The translations under genes were made by a program, and so were the position numbers. Below are positions 52,295 to 61,767 of a stretch of 64,000 bases of DNA, one piece after another. A model generated the notes under the pieces. The model ran no database searches and had not been told where the DNA came from. It worked only from the letters and a program-made list of their open reading frames with translations. The DNA comes from M3007 sp964539805 (GTDB taxonomy: Bacteria > Bacteroidota > Bacteroidia > Chitinophagales > Saprospiraceae). Within the stretch, counting starts at the first letter, position 1, and the number at the start of each line of letters is the position of its first letter. Where the stretch lies: positions 1-64,000 of the forward strand of contig CAZIKN010000005.1 in NCBI GenBank assembly GCA_964539805.1, in the 5' to 3' direction.

Positions 52295-53461
52295 ATGAAG
52301 AAGATTCGTCTTTTCCTGCCCGTACTTGCCGTAGCAATACTGGCAGCATCCTGTGCGAAAAAGTCAGATTTTAACTACTATTACTACACGCCGGAAGAAT
52401 ATGCCGTGCTTTCACAAACCCTTGACCTGCCCGAACTGCCCGATGACTATACCATCGAGTTCCCATCGCACCTGCGCAACCAGGGCTTGTTCGCACGGGG
52501 TATTGAGCGTGACAAAGCGATTCTGGGCCGTGTACTGTTCTACGACAAAAATCTGAGCAAAGACCGCAGCGTTTCCTGTGGCAGCTGCCACATACAAAGT
52601 GTTGGTTTTGGTGATACTAAGGCAGTTTCTAACGGCGTTGAAAACCGAGCTGGCACCAGAAACTCCATCGCCCTTACGTCAGTGGCCAATTTCTCCGCCT
52701 ATTATGGCACCGACCTGAATGGCTCACAAGCCATTCGTTTCTTCTGGGACAACCGCGCTGAAACCGCTGCCCTGCAAAGCCATGGCTCGCTCACCAACCG
52801 CGATGAGATGGATATGAAAATGGAAGAAGTCGCCAAAGCCGTGCAGGCACAACCTTATTATGCGCCCTTATTCAAGCGCGCCTTCGGTGATGCCAATGTA
52901 TCCCAGGACCGTGTGCTGGAAGCATTGGCCAACTTTGTCAACTCTATTGGTTCCTACCAAAGCAAGTTTGACGAAGAAGCCAGCAAAGTGGGTGGTTTTA
53001 ACAATTACAACACGCCTTTCTCGGGCTTTACTACTGCTGAAAACAACGGCAAAGCACTGTACATGGCCAAATGTGCCAGCTGCCACAGCAGCAGCATGGG
53101 CCGTCCGGCACTGTTCAATGCCAGTAATGGACTTGACGCGAATCCCACGGACAATGGCGTATATGATGTGACTAAAAACGCCTCAGATAAGGGTACCTTC
53201 AAAGTGCCAACCTTGCGCAATATTGAAGTGTCAGCGCCTTACATGCACGATGGCCGCTTCAAAACCTTAGAAGAGGTTATTGACTTTTACAGCACGGGTA
53301 TCCAGCCCCATGCCAACCTGCACTCGAACCTCAAGTCCGGCAGTTCACCTATGAGGTTTAACTTTAAATCAGATGAGAAATCTGATTTGATCGCATTTTT
53401 GAAAACTTTGACGGATCGCCATGCCGCCGAAGCCAAGCGTTTCTCCAATCCGTTCAAATAA
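52295..53461 (+). CDS. Diheme cytochrome c peroxidase/MauG-family lipoprotein 2
   Basis: 388 residues. Lipobox LAASC followed by AKK, then the same SDFNYYYYTPEEYAVLSQTL stretch, heme sites CGSCHIQSVGFGDTK and CASCHSSS, and PYMHDGRFKTLEEVIDFY. It shares the full architecture of the preceding gene, so the pair arose by tandem duplication and has since diverged throughout. Same role class: periplasmic peroxide reduction or MauG-like oxidation. A terminator follows. Confidence 0.9.
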   Translation: MKKIRLFLPVLAVAILAASCAKKSDFNYYYYTPEEYAVLSQTLDLPELPDDYTIEFPSHLRNQGLFARGIERDKAILGRVLFYDKNLSKDRSVSCGSCHIQSVGFGDTKAVSNGVENRAGTRNSIALTSVANFSAYYGTDLNGSQAIRFFWDNRAETAALQSHGSLTNRDEMDMKMEEVAKAVQAQPYYAPLFKRAFGDANVSQDRVLEALANFVNSIGSYQSKFDEEASKVGGFNNYNTPFSGFTTAENNGKALYMAKCASCHSSSMGRPALFNASNGLDANPTDNGVYDVTKNASDKGTFKVPTLRNIEVSAPYMHDGRFKTLEEVIDFYSTGIQPHANLHSNLKSGSSPMRFNFKSDEKSDLIAFLKTLTDRHAAEAKRFSNPFK

Positions 53462-53493
53462 TGTATCCATTCCTTTGAACGTATATTGAATAT

Positions 53494-53539
53494 AAGGGCT
53501 GAGTCGCGGGTATGATTTTTACCGTGATTCAGCCCTTTT
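53494..53539 (+). terminator. Intrinsic terminator after the peroxidase pair
   Basis: Stem AAGGGCTGAGTC / GATTCAGCCCTT (one mismatch pair) followed by Ts, 33 bases after the stop. Confidence 0.85.
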
Positions 53540-53566
53540 CACATACCCTTAATCATAACTGCACCT

Positions 53567-54331
53567 ATGAAACAGCCACTTTTTACCTTTACTTTGTTGT
53601 TTTTGGGCCTTTTATCTTATAAGGTAAGGGCGCAGCAACAACATTATTATTATGCTCCCAGCACCGTACACATTCCTGTGCTGGCCGAGAAAAATGATGC
53701 CGCCATCACAATGGGCATAGGCCGGGGCAGCGGATTTCGCGCCCTGGAGTTGCAGGGCGTTTACAGTCCCATCAAGCATTTAGCCGTTATGGCCAATTAT
53801 TTTGGCGGTGGCGACAGCCAGGTCAAAAACTTAACTGAAGTGGGTGCCTCTGGCCGCAGTTTTGATCTTGGCATTGGCGGTTATCAGGCTATGAAAAATG
53901 GCTCTTCCTCTCTTTTTGTGGGCGTAAGCGAGGGCACCGTGCTCAATCATTACGGTAACGAAACCAAATCCGAGCTAAAAATGCGCCGCTGGTTTGTGCA
54001 GCCCGGCGTAACGTACAACGATAATTTTTTCCGTGGTGGCGTTGCCATACGGATCAATCGCTTAGAATATGTTTCTGGCGAAACGGATTTTAAAATTGAT
54101 GAAAACGAGTTGAATGCCATCCGCAACATTGAAAAACAGGCTCCATTTTTCTTGCCTGAACTGGGTGTCCACGTTGGCATGAACTTTTATCCTTTCTCCC
54201 TAAATCTTTGCCTGTCCACCATTTTCCCAAAAACATACGGCCTCCGCTTCTCACGCTTCAACAGTTGTTTTTCCCTAACTTATTACATTGGAAAAAAGAA
54301 AAAAGCAGAAGTAGCGGAAACAACGAATTAA
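53567..54331 (+). CDS. Secreted/outer-membrane barrel-like protein
   Basis: 254 residues with a signal peptide ending VRAQQ. Alternating hydrophobic/polar strands with Gly and aromatic ends (ALELQGVYSPIKHLAVMANY, FDLGIGGYQAMKNGSSSLFV, FRGGVAIRINRLEYVSG, CFSLTYYIGKK) suggest an outer-membrane beta-barrel. It follows the peroxidase pair across a terminator and precedes the diheme cytochrome, so it may form part of an envelope electron-transfer set. No named family recognised. Confidence 0.75.
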   Translation: MKQPLFTFTLLFLGLLSYKVRAQQQHYYYAPSTVHIPVLAEKNDAAITMGIGRGSGFRALELQGVYSPIKHLAVMANYFGGGDSQVKNLTEVGASGRSFDLGIGGYQAMKNGSSSLFVGVSEGTVLNHYGNETKSELKMRRWFVQPGVTYNDNFFRGGVAIRINRLEYVSGETDFKIDENELNAIRNIEKQAPFFLPELGVHVGMNFYPFSLNLCLSTIFPKTYGLRFSRFNSCFSLTYYIGKKKKAEVAETTN

Positions 54332-54351
54332 TCCGTGGTGCCTGCACCACT

Positions 54352-54397
54352 GAAGCCCCAATTGCTACCGAGTAAAAGCGTTGGGGCTTCTTTTTTT
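54352..54397 (+). terminator. Intrinsic terminator after the barrel-like gene
   Basis: Stem GAAGCCCCAA / TTGGGGCTTC then seven Ts, 20 bases after the stop. Confidence 0.92.
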
Positions 54398-54460
54398 GCA
54401 AAGTGCGTCAAAAACAGCACTTTTTGTACATCCAATCCTGATCTTAAACGTTACTTTACC

Positions 54461-55849
54461 ATGAAGATCAATATCCCATTCACTGTTTGCCTACTGTTGT
54501 GCCTTGGCGCTATGCTTGCCCTGACTCCCCTTAGTCCAGTACTCCCCCCCGGTGCAGAAAAACTTGAGGCATCGGCCCAACGTCCCGGGGATCCTGAAAA
54601 AGGATATCACTATTTAATTTATGGCGATTATATCAGTAGCGGCGTCCCGCTGGGGATTTTCAGGCAAGGATTTAAAAATACTCACTTTGACCTTGGGCGC
54701 ACAGGTGACGCAAGTGGTATTCCCTATGACTACAATGTGGTCACCACTGCGGAAGGTGCCAAGGTGGTTTCGCCCAATTGCCTGACCTGCCACGCCGAGA
54801 TGCTCAACGGTGAACTTGTAATTGGTCTGGGCAATAACTCAGCTGACCATACCGAATACAATACTGGCCAGGTGAATGCTGCCGCAATGGCTACCCGTTT
54901 GAAATATGGCAAAAAGTCCCCCGAATTTACTGCCTACTTGCCCATAAAACGCTCGCACGAAGCAGTTGGGCCTTACATCCTGACTAAGGTGCGCGGCTCC
55001 AATCCTGCGGACAAAATTTTTGCTGCACTCGCAGCCCACAGGAATGCCTCGGATTTGAGTTGGTTGCCGAAAAAACAATTCGATACCCCTTTGGAAACCG
55101 TACCCACCGATGTGCCCGCCTGGTGGCTGATGAAAAAGAAGAATGCCTTGTACTACAATGGGCTGGGAAGAGGTGATTTCGCCCGCTTGTCCTCGGCCTC
55201 GGGCATGCTAACCATAAAGGATAGCAGCGAGGCCCGCCGCATAGATGCTCGTTTCCCGGATGTAATGGCCTGGATTCGCACATTAGAAGCGCCCAAATAT
55301 CCCTATCCGATAGATACCAATCTAGCGGAAAAGGGTAAAATGATCTTTGAAAAAAACTGCTCCAAGTGCCACGGCAGCTATGGTGATTCTGTTACTTACC
55401 CCAATCTCTTGATCCGATTGGACAAAATCGGTACGGATTCCATGTTAGCACTAACTTACCAACGCTACCCGGAATACCATAACTGGTACAACAATTCCTG
55501 GTATGGCCAAGGACCCTATGCAGGCCGACTGGCGCCCAACTATGGCTATGTAGCGCCACCATTGGATGGCGTATGGGCTACGGCGCCTTACTTACACAAC
55601 GGCTCCGTGCCTACTTTGGATGACCTGTTGAACAGTCCGCAACGACCCGCTTACTGGAAACGAAACTTCAAAAATAACGAATACGACACGGAAAAAGGAG
55701 GATGGAAATACACCCGTCTCGAGAAAGCAACAGATGACCTTACATACAACAGCACCTTACCCGGCTATGGCAATTACGGCCATCGCTTTGGAGATAAATT
55801 AAGCGCCGAGGATAGAAAAGCAGTGGTGGAGTATTTGAAACGGTTATGA
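54461..55849 (+). CDS. Exported diheme c-type cytochrome
   Basis: 462 residues from ATG 54461 (MKINIPFTVCLLLCLGAM); the frame opens at 54335, within the preceding terminator. Signal peptide or N-terminal anchor, then two CxxCH sites: NCLTCHAEMLNGEL and NCSKCHGSYGDS. The end APYLHNGSVPTLDDLL is shared with diheme peroxidases, where it lies near the heme. It may be an electron donor to, or a relative of, the upstream peroxidases. No specific family name is assigned. Confidence 0.85.
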   Translation: MKINIPFTVCLLLCLGAMLALTPLSPVLPPGAEKLEASAQRPGDPEKGYHYLIYGDYISSGVPLGIFRQGFKNTHFDLGRTGDASGIPYDYNVVTTAEGAKVVSPNCLTCHAEMLNGELVIGLGNNSADHTEYNTGQVNAAAMATRLKYGKKSPEFTAYLPIKRSHEAVGPYILTKVRGSNPADKIFAALAAHRNASDLSWLPKKQFDTPLETVPTDVPAWWLMKKKNALYYNGLGRGDFARLSSASGMLTIKDSSEARRIDARFPDVMAWIRTLEAPKYPYPIDTNLAEKGKMIFEKNCSKCHGSYGDSVTYPNLLIRLDKIGTDSMLALTYQRYPEYHNWYNNSWYGQGPYAGRLAPNYGYVAPPLDGVWATAPYLHNGSVPTLDDLLNSPQRPAYWKRNFKNNEYDTEKGGWKYTRLEKATDDLTYNSTLPGYGNYGHRFGDKLSAEDRKAVVEYLKRL

Positions 55850-55869
55850 GGGCGTATTCATGGATAGTC

Positions 55870-55935
55870 CATGAAAAGCGGTTTTGAATCACTCGCGTCT
55901 GTAAATGTTTAAAAAACAGGTAAATCAATCCTGAT
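55870..55935 (-). repeat. Dispersed repeat family B, copy 3 (inverted)
   Basis: On the reverse strand reads ATTTACAGACGCGAGTGATT then CAAAACCGCTTTT, matching the cores at 37324 and 38845. It lies between the convergent cytochrome and helicase genes. Confidence 0.8.
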
Positions 55936-55952
55936 AATCTTCAAAATTACTC

Positions 55953-58900
55953 TTAAAACACCACTTCCACCAATTGTCCTTCCAATCCAAAAACCACAAA
56001 GGACACTATTTTTTTATTGGGAAACGCTGTACGCAGTGCCAGATGTGTCCATCCCAGAAAGGCACCAAGGTTACGGGCCTGGTCTTTCCATTTTTTCATG
56101 CCTTCAGTGAAGCCGCCAAATTGCAAAACAATTATGTTATCCGTGTTTTCCAACCATAGGTCAACAGACCATTGCGCAATGCGTTTGCCATGTTGCAGTT
56201 CAAGTGGATATTGCGCATGCATGGATTGAGGAGCCCATTTTTTTTGTAAAAAGGAGAAAAACTGTTCTGCATGCCGGGCCAACATTTCGCTTGTGACATT
56301 TTCGGATAATTGCCTGTTAACCAATTGAATACTGGATATTTTCAACAAAAAATCAGCAGCAACAGGTTGGGCAGATGTGCATAAAACGGCCTGAACGGCT
56401 TTGCTTAAATTCGGGTCATAGTCGCCTTTGTATTCCAACCAAGGGGCAAATAATTGTGGTTCGCCCAGTGACATTTTATCAAAATTAGGTGGCAATTCTC
56501 CCATCACATCCACCAATAAGGGTGCTCTTGGAATTTGTCGGCGGCCAATGCGCAGGCTATGAAAAGACAAGGGTTGCACGTTGGGCAGCGCTTCACCAAA
56601 ATCTTTCTCTTTGTATATCAGCTCGGTATCAGCATAAAGCGGCATGCCAGCATGGTAAAAAGGGGTTTCGTCGGAGTCAGCATCTAATGTTGGAATATCT
56701 TCTTGTCCGTTGTTGAATACCCGGTTGAGCCAGCGGGTGGGCTTAGCCGTGGTTGGGAAAACCAAATAGTCGCGGGCGCGGGTCAGGCCAACATATAACA
56801 GCCTGGCTTCTTCCTCTAAGGCAGTGCGGGTAGCCAAGGAAAAGGCCTCGCTTTGCCGCACGGCTTCATCCAAGCGGGTATTGCTCAGCAGGTCGGCGTA
56901 TGGATTAACCCAAAAGCGCAACCAGCGGTTGCCCAGAATATTGTCCAGATCGGGTGTGTCTGTTTCTAACACTAAGTTTAAGCCCCAGATTTGTTCCTTG
57001 AGCGATTGATCCAGGTTGTGGCAAATGGCGAGGGGATACTCCAAGCCTTTGCTGCGGTGGTAGGTCAGCACTTTTACGGCATCCTCACTTTCTCCCGATC
57101 CTTGTGCATCTAGTTTGTTGCGGGATAAGTCATTGAGCCACAGCAAAAAGCCGCCCAGTGTAGCCGCTGAATGCAGACGGGTACAAGCCGATTCATAATC
57201 AAGGGCATAGCGACGCAGGCGATCCAGATTATCCAATCGTTGCTCTGCATTGCCTAATGCCACAGCCACGCGCCTCAGGTCCAATTCATCCATGACGACA
57301 CTCAGGATTTCAGAGGCGGAAAGTTCTGCTATGCGTGGTCGCAGCAGCTGCAGCTGCTGCAAATAGGGGTGTTCAATAGCCCAAGGATATGAAGCGTCCT
57401 GTAGCCACTTTATGCGGTCTTCCACCATTTCCGTCAATTGCATGCTGCTGGTGAGCAGCAATATTTCGGCAATGCTCAGGGAGTCCGAGGGCGTAAGCAG
57501 GTATTTCAGGCAGGCGGTTGCCAGTTTTGCTTCTGGCGTTTCCAAAAGGCCTGTACGCGCAATTGCCGCTTTCAGGCCTGTGCGGTGCAGGGCTTCGGCC
57601 ATAAGTTCACAGCCTCGGTTATTGCGGCAAAGCACAGCGATATCACCGGGTTTGATGGGCTGTGTTTGATCTCTTTTTTTATTGTAAATCAGGGTTTTGC
57701 GCTCCAATATTACCGCTATTTGATCAGCGATGCAGTTTTCCGTCCAAGGTGCTCCGGGCGTCTTTTTTTCATCCAATGCTGAACGGAAATGCCAGTGCAG
57801 CAGAGCATTTCCGGGGCCTTCGGCAGGGCTTTGTGCCTTGTCGCGATGTTCGGCAAAGGCAGGCTCCAATACCACCTGTTCTACAGGCATATAGGGGAAA
57901 GCCTTGGTAAAAATGGCATTTACGGCATGCACCAGATCAGGTCGGCTTCGCCATGATTTTTTCAAGATGTTTTCGTCTCGCACGCCTCCTGTAGCATGTA
58001 TGATGGCCTGCATTAGGGCCGGATCGGCTCCGCGAAAACCATAGATGCTTTGTTTGGGATCGCCCACCCATATAGATTTTTTGGCCAATCGGCTGATTTG
58101 CAGGAATATATCTAATTGTATGGGCGAAGTATCCTGAAATTCATCTACCAAAAGCAGGTCCAATTCCTGTGAGAGCGTAGTTTGTACGGAGGGTACGCGC
58201 AGGAGGCGGCTCACGTAGGTTTCCATATCGGTGTAGTCAATCAGGCCGCGTTTTTTCTTGTAATTTTCGTACTCCGTCAGGGCATCACTTGCGATATCAA
58301 AAACAAGGTCAATATATTGTTTGACATCCTGCCGGAATGCGGGCGTTTGGTCGTGGCTTTTGGCCAATTCGTGCAGTTCTTCAACCAAATGGCGGCTTTT
58401 TGCTCCGATTTTGGTTTTGGTGATTTTGATGTATTCGTGCCAGTACAATTCACCCCGATAGCGCAGTTGGTTGTGCAGGTTCCGATACGTTTCAATGGCA
58501 TCACGGGTGACGGCGGTCGTGTCGGCATCATTGGCCTCCAGGGCGGCAATACATTGATCCAGGGCCGAAAGGATGCGGTTGTGCCAGCTTTCCTTTGAGA
58601 CCTGATTGGGCTCGCCCAACAGAGCACTAAAGCTTTCCCATGATTTTAACTTACTGATTTCCAGTATTTTTTGGAAAAAATTATTGGCTCGTGCAACTTC
58701 TGTAATTTCCTGAATATCACTGCGCCAATCAAAGGGATCGCCATAGGCTTTTTTGGTTAGGCCCAGCCGGTCGGCAAGCAGGTTTAGGGTTTCAATGCGC
58801 TTTTCGCTGAGCACTTGCGACAATGATTCGTTGAACAGCCTGCGACTGTCGCCCTCAGCTATGATTTCCACCAAAGGCGACACCCCTGCTTCAAAGGCAA

Positions 58901-59180
58901 AACGCTGCAACAGCCGTACCCCTATGCCATGCACCGTGCCAATAAGCGCTTGTCCCAGTTCGTTGGCCGCATCGCGCATGCCCGCTTCCAGCAGGCGCAC
59001 CCGCACGCGATCCTGTAATTCGGCTGCGGCTTTTTGCGTAAAAGTGGTAGCCATGATGCCAGCCGGGCGAACACCATTTTGTAACAGGCTTACCATACGG
59101 CCAGTGAGCGTATAGGTTTTGCCGGAGCCTGCGCCCGCGCTCAGAATTTCTATGTTTAAAGTTTGGGGAGTGGTGGGCAA
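55953..59180 (-). CDS. AddA/RecB-like UvrD helicase with inactivated nuclease domain
   Basis: 1075 residues, start TTG at 59180 (no in-frame ATG before an upstream stop). Helicase motifs: Walker A SAGAGSGKTYTLTGRM, TTFTQKAAAELQDRV, Walker B LLLVDEFQDTSPIQLD, GDPKQSIYGFRGADPAL, KVLTYHRSKGLEYPLAI, YVGLTRARDYLVFP. The C-terminal region (about 998-1075) aligns by eye with the AddA PD-(D/E)XK nuclease, but the D-H-K core reads LQFGGF (Gln1020, Gly1022), so the catalytic Asp and Lys are gone. Expected role: DNA end processing with an AddB-like partner, which is not adjacent. Confidence 0.88.
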   Translation of the reverse strand: MPTTPQTLNIEILSAGAGSGKTYTLTGRMVSLLQNGVRPAGIMATTFTQKAAAELQDRVRVRLLEAGMRDAANELGQALIGTVHGIGVRLLQRFAFEAGVSPLVEIIAEGDSRRLFNESLSQVLSEKRIETLNLLADRLGLTKKAYGDPFDWRSDIQEITEVARANNFFQKILEISKLKSWESFSALLGEPNQVSKESWHNRILSALDQCIAALEANDADTTAVTRDAIETYRNLHNQLRYRGELYWHEYIKITKTKIGAKSRHLVEELHELAKSHDQTPAFRQDVKQYIDLVFDIASDALTEYENYKKKRGLIDYTDMETYVSRLLRVPSVQTTLSQELDLLLVDEFQDTSPIQLDIFLQISRLAKKSIWVGDPKQSIYGFRGADPALMQAIIHATGGVRDENILKKSWRSRPDLVHAVNAIFTKAFPYMPVEQVVLEPAFAEHRDKAQSPAEGPGNALLHWHFRSALDEKKTPGAPWTENCIADQIAVILERKTLIYNKKRDQTQPIKPGDIAVLCRNNRGCELMAEALHRTGLKAAIARTGLLETPEAKLATACLKYLLTPSDSLSIAEILLLTSSMQLTEMVEDRIKWLQDASYPWAIEHPYLQQLQLLRPRIAELSASEILSVVMDELDLRRVAVALGNAEQRLDNLDRLRRYALDYESACTRLHSAATLGGFLLWLNDLSRNKLDAQGSGESEDAVKVLTYHRSKGLEYPLAICHNLDQSLKEQIWGLNLVLETDTPDLDNILGNRWLRFWVNPYADLLSNTRLDEAVRQSEAFSLATRTALEEEARLLYVGLTRARDYLVFPTTAKPTRWLNRVFNNGQEDIPTLDADSDETPFYHAGMPLYADTELIYKEKDFGEALPNVQPLSFHSLRIGRRQIPRAPLLVDVMGELPPNFDKMSLGEPQLFAPWLEYKGDYDPNLSKAVQAVLCTSAQPVAADFLLKISSIQLVNRQLSENVTSEMLARHAEQFFSFLQKKWAPQSMHAQYPLELQHGKRIAQWSVDLWLENTDNIIVLQFGGFTEGMKKWKDQARNLGAFLGWTHLALRTAFPNKKIVSFVVFGLEGQLVEVVF

Positions 59181-59284
59181 CGTGATGACAGGGTTGGTTT
59201 AAACGCCCAAATGTACAATCTTGGCACTAATTCAGGCAACTAAATGTCTATAAGCAGAATCACAGCACATAAAAAATAGTTAAA

Positions 59285-59947
59285 ATGAAAAATCCATACC
59301 TATTATGTTGTGCTATGTGCCTGCCTTTTTACTTATGGGGCCAATCGGATAAATTTTCTATGGGATTCAATGTCGGTTTTGCTTGGAACAATATTGTAAA
59401 AGCGCCAACCGAGTCCTATAACTTTGATGCATTTTCTGGTGCTAAGCATATAAATGGCCTGGCGCTGGGCTTAGAAATAAGGCAAAAAGTGAATAGTTAT
59501 CTTGCATTGTCAACGGGTTTGCAATACAGCGAACGTGGTTTTACCTATGCCTCTCCGGGTACGGGCATTGAAAGGCAAACATTCGATTATGTATATCTTT
59601 CTATTCCCATAATTGCAGGTGTAAAAGTGTGGAAGGGAATAGGAGTGCATGGAGGGCTTGAGTTGGCACGCTTACAATCTCTGCGCTCTGGGCCTGATCT
59701 TGATCCGAGGGTCATTTCACTGAAAAAGATATTAAACCCTGATTCGTATTCCTATGCGTTTATATTAGGACTGGAATACCAATATAAAAAGAATTTTTTC
59801 ATGGCGTTGCGCCAATATTTTGGGCCATTTAAGGCCGTTGACCTTGAGGTGTCAGATGATTTTGGTAGAAGTTATGAATCTATTTATCATCATTCTTCTA
59901 TTCAAATATCCGTAGGTTATCGTTTCTTTATACCTTCCGGGTCGTAA
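59285..59947 (+). CDS. PorT-like outer-membrane beta-barrel protein
   Basis: 220 residues with a signal peptide ending LWGQS. The strand pattern FSMGFNVGFAWNN, LALGLEIRQKVNSYLALSTG, QYSERGFTY, DYVYLSIPIIAGVKVWKG and a final IQISVGYRFF is characteristic of the Bacteroidota PorT/outer-membrane-barrel family, 8 strands likely. Localised in the outer membrane; specific function unknown. It ends on the shared terminator, convergent with the ABC permease gene. Confidence 0.85.
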   Translation: MKNPYLLCCAMCLPFYLWGQSDKFSMGFNVGFAWNNIVKAPTESYNFDAFSGAKHINGLALGLEIRQKVNSYLALSTGLQYSERGFTYASPGTGIERQTFDYVYLSIPIIAGVKVWKGIGVHGGLELARLQSLRSGPDLDPRVISLKKILNPDSYSYAFILGLEYQYKKNFFMALRQYFGPFKAVDLEVSDDFGRSYESIYHHSSIQISVGYRFFIPSGS

Positions 59948-59980
59948 ACCTTCCAGGTCTTCGAGACCTGGAAGGTTTTT
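59947..59980. terminator. Bidirectional palindromic terminator
   Basis: Perfect 14-bp stem AACCTTCCAGGTCT / AGACCTGGAAGGTT with a 3-base loop, T/A runs both sides, between convergent genes. Sequences of this type recur in Bacteroidota genomes. Confidence 0.9.
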
Positions 59981-61094
59981 ACACGACCCGCTTGCGATAA
60001 CTCAGCATAGCCAGCACATTAAATGCCACAGCAAACCCTCCGATGGCCCAAAAACGGTAACTTAGGTCAGCCAGAGTACTTCCTTTTAGCACAACAGAGC
60101 GCATCACATCCACAAAATGCGACACTGGGTTGATCCAGGCCAGTATCTGGGCCCATTGTGGCATACTTTCTATGGGGGTGTACAAACCACTGAGCAGCAC
60201 AAACATCATCATAAAAAAGAAGGCAAACAAAGTGGCCTGCTGCTGGGTGTCGGAAAATGAGGCAATGATTTGGCCCACACCTAAGGCCGCAACCAAATAG
60301 ACCATGGCAAACACATAAATAGTGAGGTAGCTGCCCGCCGAGATAATACCAAACAACAAGTAACAGACCACTAAGCCAATGGTCAATGAAACCAATCCGA
60401 TGAGCCAAAACGGGATAAGTTTGGCCAGCAGGAACTGCCAACTTTTTACGGGCGTTACGTTCATTTGTTCCATGGTACCGATCTCGCGCTCCCGTACGAT
60501 GTTAAGGGCGCACATCATGGAGCCAACCATAGTCAGCAAAAGGGCCAGGATACCGGGAGCCATAAAGTGCCGATAATTAAAGTCCGGATTGTACCAAAAA
60601 CGCGTATTGATATCCAACAGCGGCACAGGATTAAAGCGCGGCATCTGCACAAAATCAGTGCGAATGTCGTTGTTTACGGCCGAAATGATTTGCCCGCCGT
60701 AATTCATGGCCATGCCTGCTTTTACCCCATTAACGGCATCTGCACGGAGCTGTAAGGTGGCCTCGTCTTCTCGCACTAATGTCTGCTCAAAACGACCGGG
60801 TATCTCTAAGACCAGATCAGCATCCCCTCTATCCAATGAAGCTTGGGCGGCAGCTTCGTCAGCAGCCATTTCAACTAAACGAAAATAGCCGGACGCTGTC
60901 ATACGATCCACTATCTTGTGTGAATAGGGGGAATGGTCCCGATCCAACACGACGAGGTTGATATTTTTGACCTCAAAATCTGCCGCGAGAGGGATCAGAA
61001 TCAATTGAAATATTGGCGCCACAATCATCATCCGAATGATGCTCGGATTGCGAAAAATCTGGCGAAATTCTTTGTTTATGAGTGCTTTTAACAT
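59979..61094 (-). CDS. ABC-2 type transporter permease (YbhR-like)
   Basis: 371 residues. N-terminal helix and a large periplasmic domain (about 40-170), then five helices; the conserved ABC-2 signature VREREIGTMEQMNVTPVKSW is present. Together with 61979-63082 and the ATPase(s) it forms a YbhFSR-type exporter of drugs or lipids in the inner membrane. Its ATG (61092-61094) is immediately preceded by the GTTGATTTG repeat array, so its ribosome-binding region is repeat DNA. Confidence 0.92.
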   Translation of the reverse strand: MLKALINKEFRQIFRNPSIIRMMIVAPIFQLILIPLAADFEVKNINLVVLDRDHSPYSHKIVDRMTASGYFRLVEMAADEAAAQASLDRGDADLVLEIPGRFEQTLVREDEATLQLRADAVNGVKAGMAMNYGGQIISAVNNDIRTDFVQMPRFNPVPLLDINTRFWYNPDFNYRHFMAPGILALLLTMVGSMMCALNIVREREIGTMEQMNVTPVKSWQFLLAKLIPFWLIGLVSLTIGLVVCYLLFGIISAGSYLTIYVFAMVYLVAALGVGQIIASFSDTQQQATLFAFFFMMMFVLLSGLYTPIESMPQWAQILAWINPVSHFVDVMRSVVLKGSTLADLSYRFWAIGGFAVAFNVLAMLSYRKRVV

Positions 61095-61095
61095 T

Positions 61096-61234
61096 GTTGA
61101 TTTGACTGATGTTGATTTGTTGATTTGATTTTTTGTTGATTTGACTGATGTTGATTTGTTGATTTGACTCGTAGGTTGTACGCGTAGTGTACGCTTGGCA
61201 TCAAATCAACAAATCAACAAAAAGTCAAATCAAC
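61096..61234. repeat. GTTGATTTG hairpin array, locus 2 (left arm of the inserted element)
   Basis: Five or more GTTGATTTG units in forward orientation, a loop with CTCGTAGG, then CAAATCAACAAATCAAC in reverse orientation. GTTGATTTGTTGATTTGA pairs with TCAAATCAACAAATCAAC perfectly. The array begins one base after the permease start codon. Confidence 0.9.
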
Positions 61235-61241
61235 ATTAACA

Positions 61242-61607
61242 CTACCCTCTTTTTAGTTGGGACTTTCGCAGGGCATTAATTTTATTGGCAATTTCTTCTA
61301 TCAGTGGGCGCTGGTCATTCAATTCTTTTTCCGAGATGTATTCCAAATCTACGGCAGCGATCAACAGGTTCAATACCTCCATCAAACTGCCAAATGCGAT
61401 TTCGGAAAAATGTGCCTGTGCGGCTCCTGTCGTTCTGCTTGTTCCTTCTGCCAAATTGCAAGTCACTGAAATACAGGCTCTTCTGATTTGTTGTGTTGTG
61501 CCAAATTTTTCATCCAAAGGAAATTTTTTGCTAATGGCGTATATGTTTTTAACCATAATACGCCCTTTCTGCCAAACATCTAATTTTTCAAAAAAGAAAA
61601 CTTTCAT
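61242..61607 (-). CDS. Four-helix-bundle protein (S23/IVP-like)
   Basis: 121 residues. Family signature: FEKLDVWQKGRIMVKNIYAI, FPLDEKFGTTQQIRRACISV, NLAEGTSRT and FGSLMEVLNLLIAAVDLEYI. This is the small family first seen inside 23S rRNA intervening sequences, and related to the Avd accessory protein of diversity-generating retroelements. Its molecular role is not known. It sits alone between two ABC permease genes that are normally adjacent and is enclosed by GTTGATTTG hairpin arrays on both sides, suggesting it travels with the repeats. Confidence 0.93.
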   Translation of the reverse strand: MKVFFFEKLDVWQKGRIMVKNIYAISKKFPLDEKFGTTQQIRRACISVTCNLAEGTSRTTGAAQAHFSEIAFGSLMEVLNLLIAAVDLEYISEKELNDQRPLIEEIANKINALRKSQLKRG

Positions 61608-61653
61608 AACGTAGTATGATTGAATAGTGGTAGAAATGTTGATGCGATTTGCT

Positions 61654-61766
61654 GTTGATTTGTTGATTTGACTTTTTGTTGATTTGATTTACTGTTGATT
61701 TGTTGATTTGACTCGTAGAGTGAACGCTTCGCATCAAATCAACAAATCAACAAAAGTCAAATCAAC
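61654..61766. repeat. GTTGATTTG hairpin, right arm of the inserted element
   Basis: GTTGATTTGTTGATTTGACT twice on the left side, loop CGTAGAGTGAACGCTTCGCA, then the reverse complement on the right; the stem could exceed 35 bp with a few bulges. Confidence 0.9.
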
Positions 61767-61767
61767 T

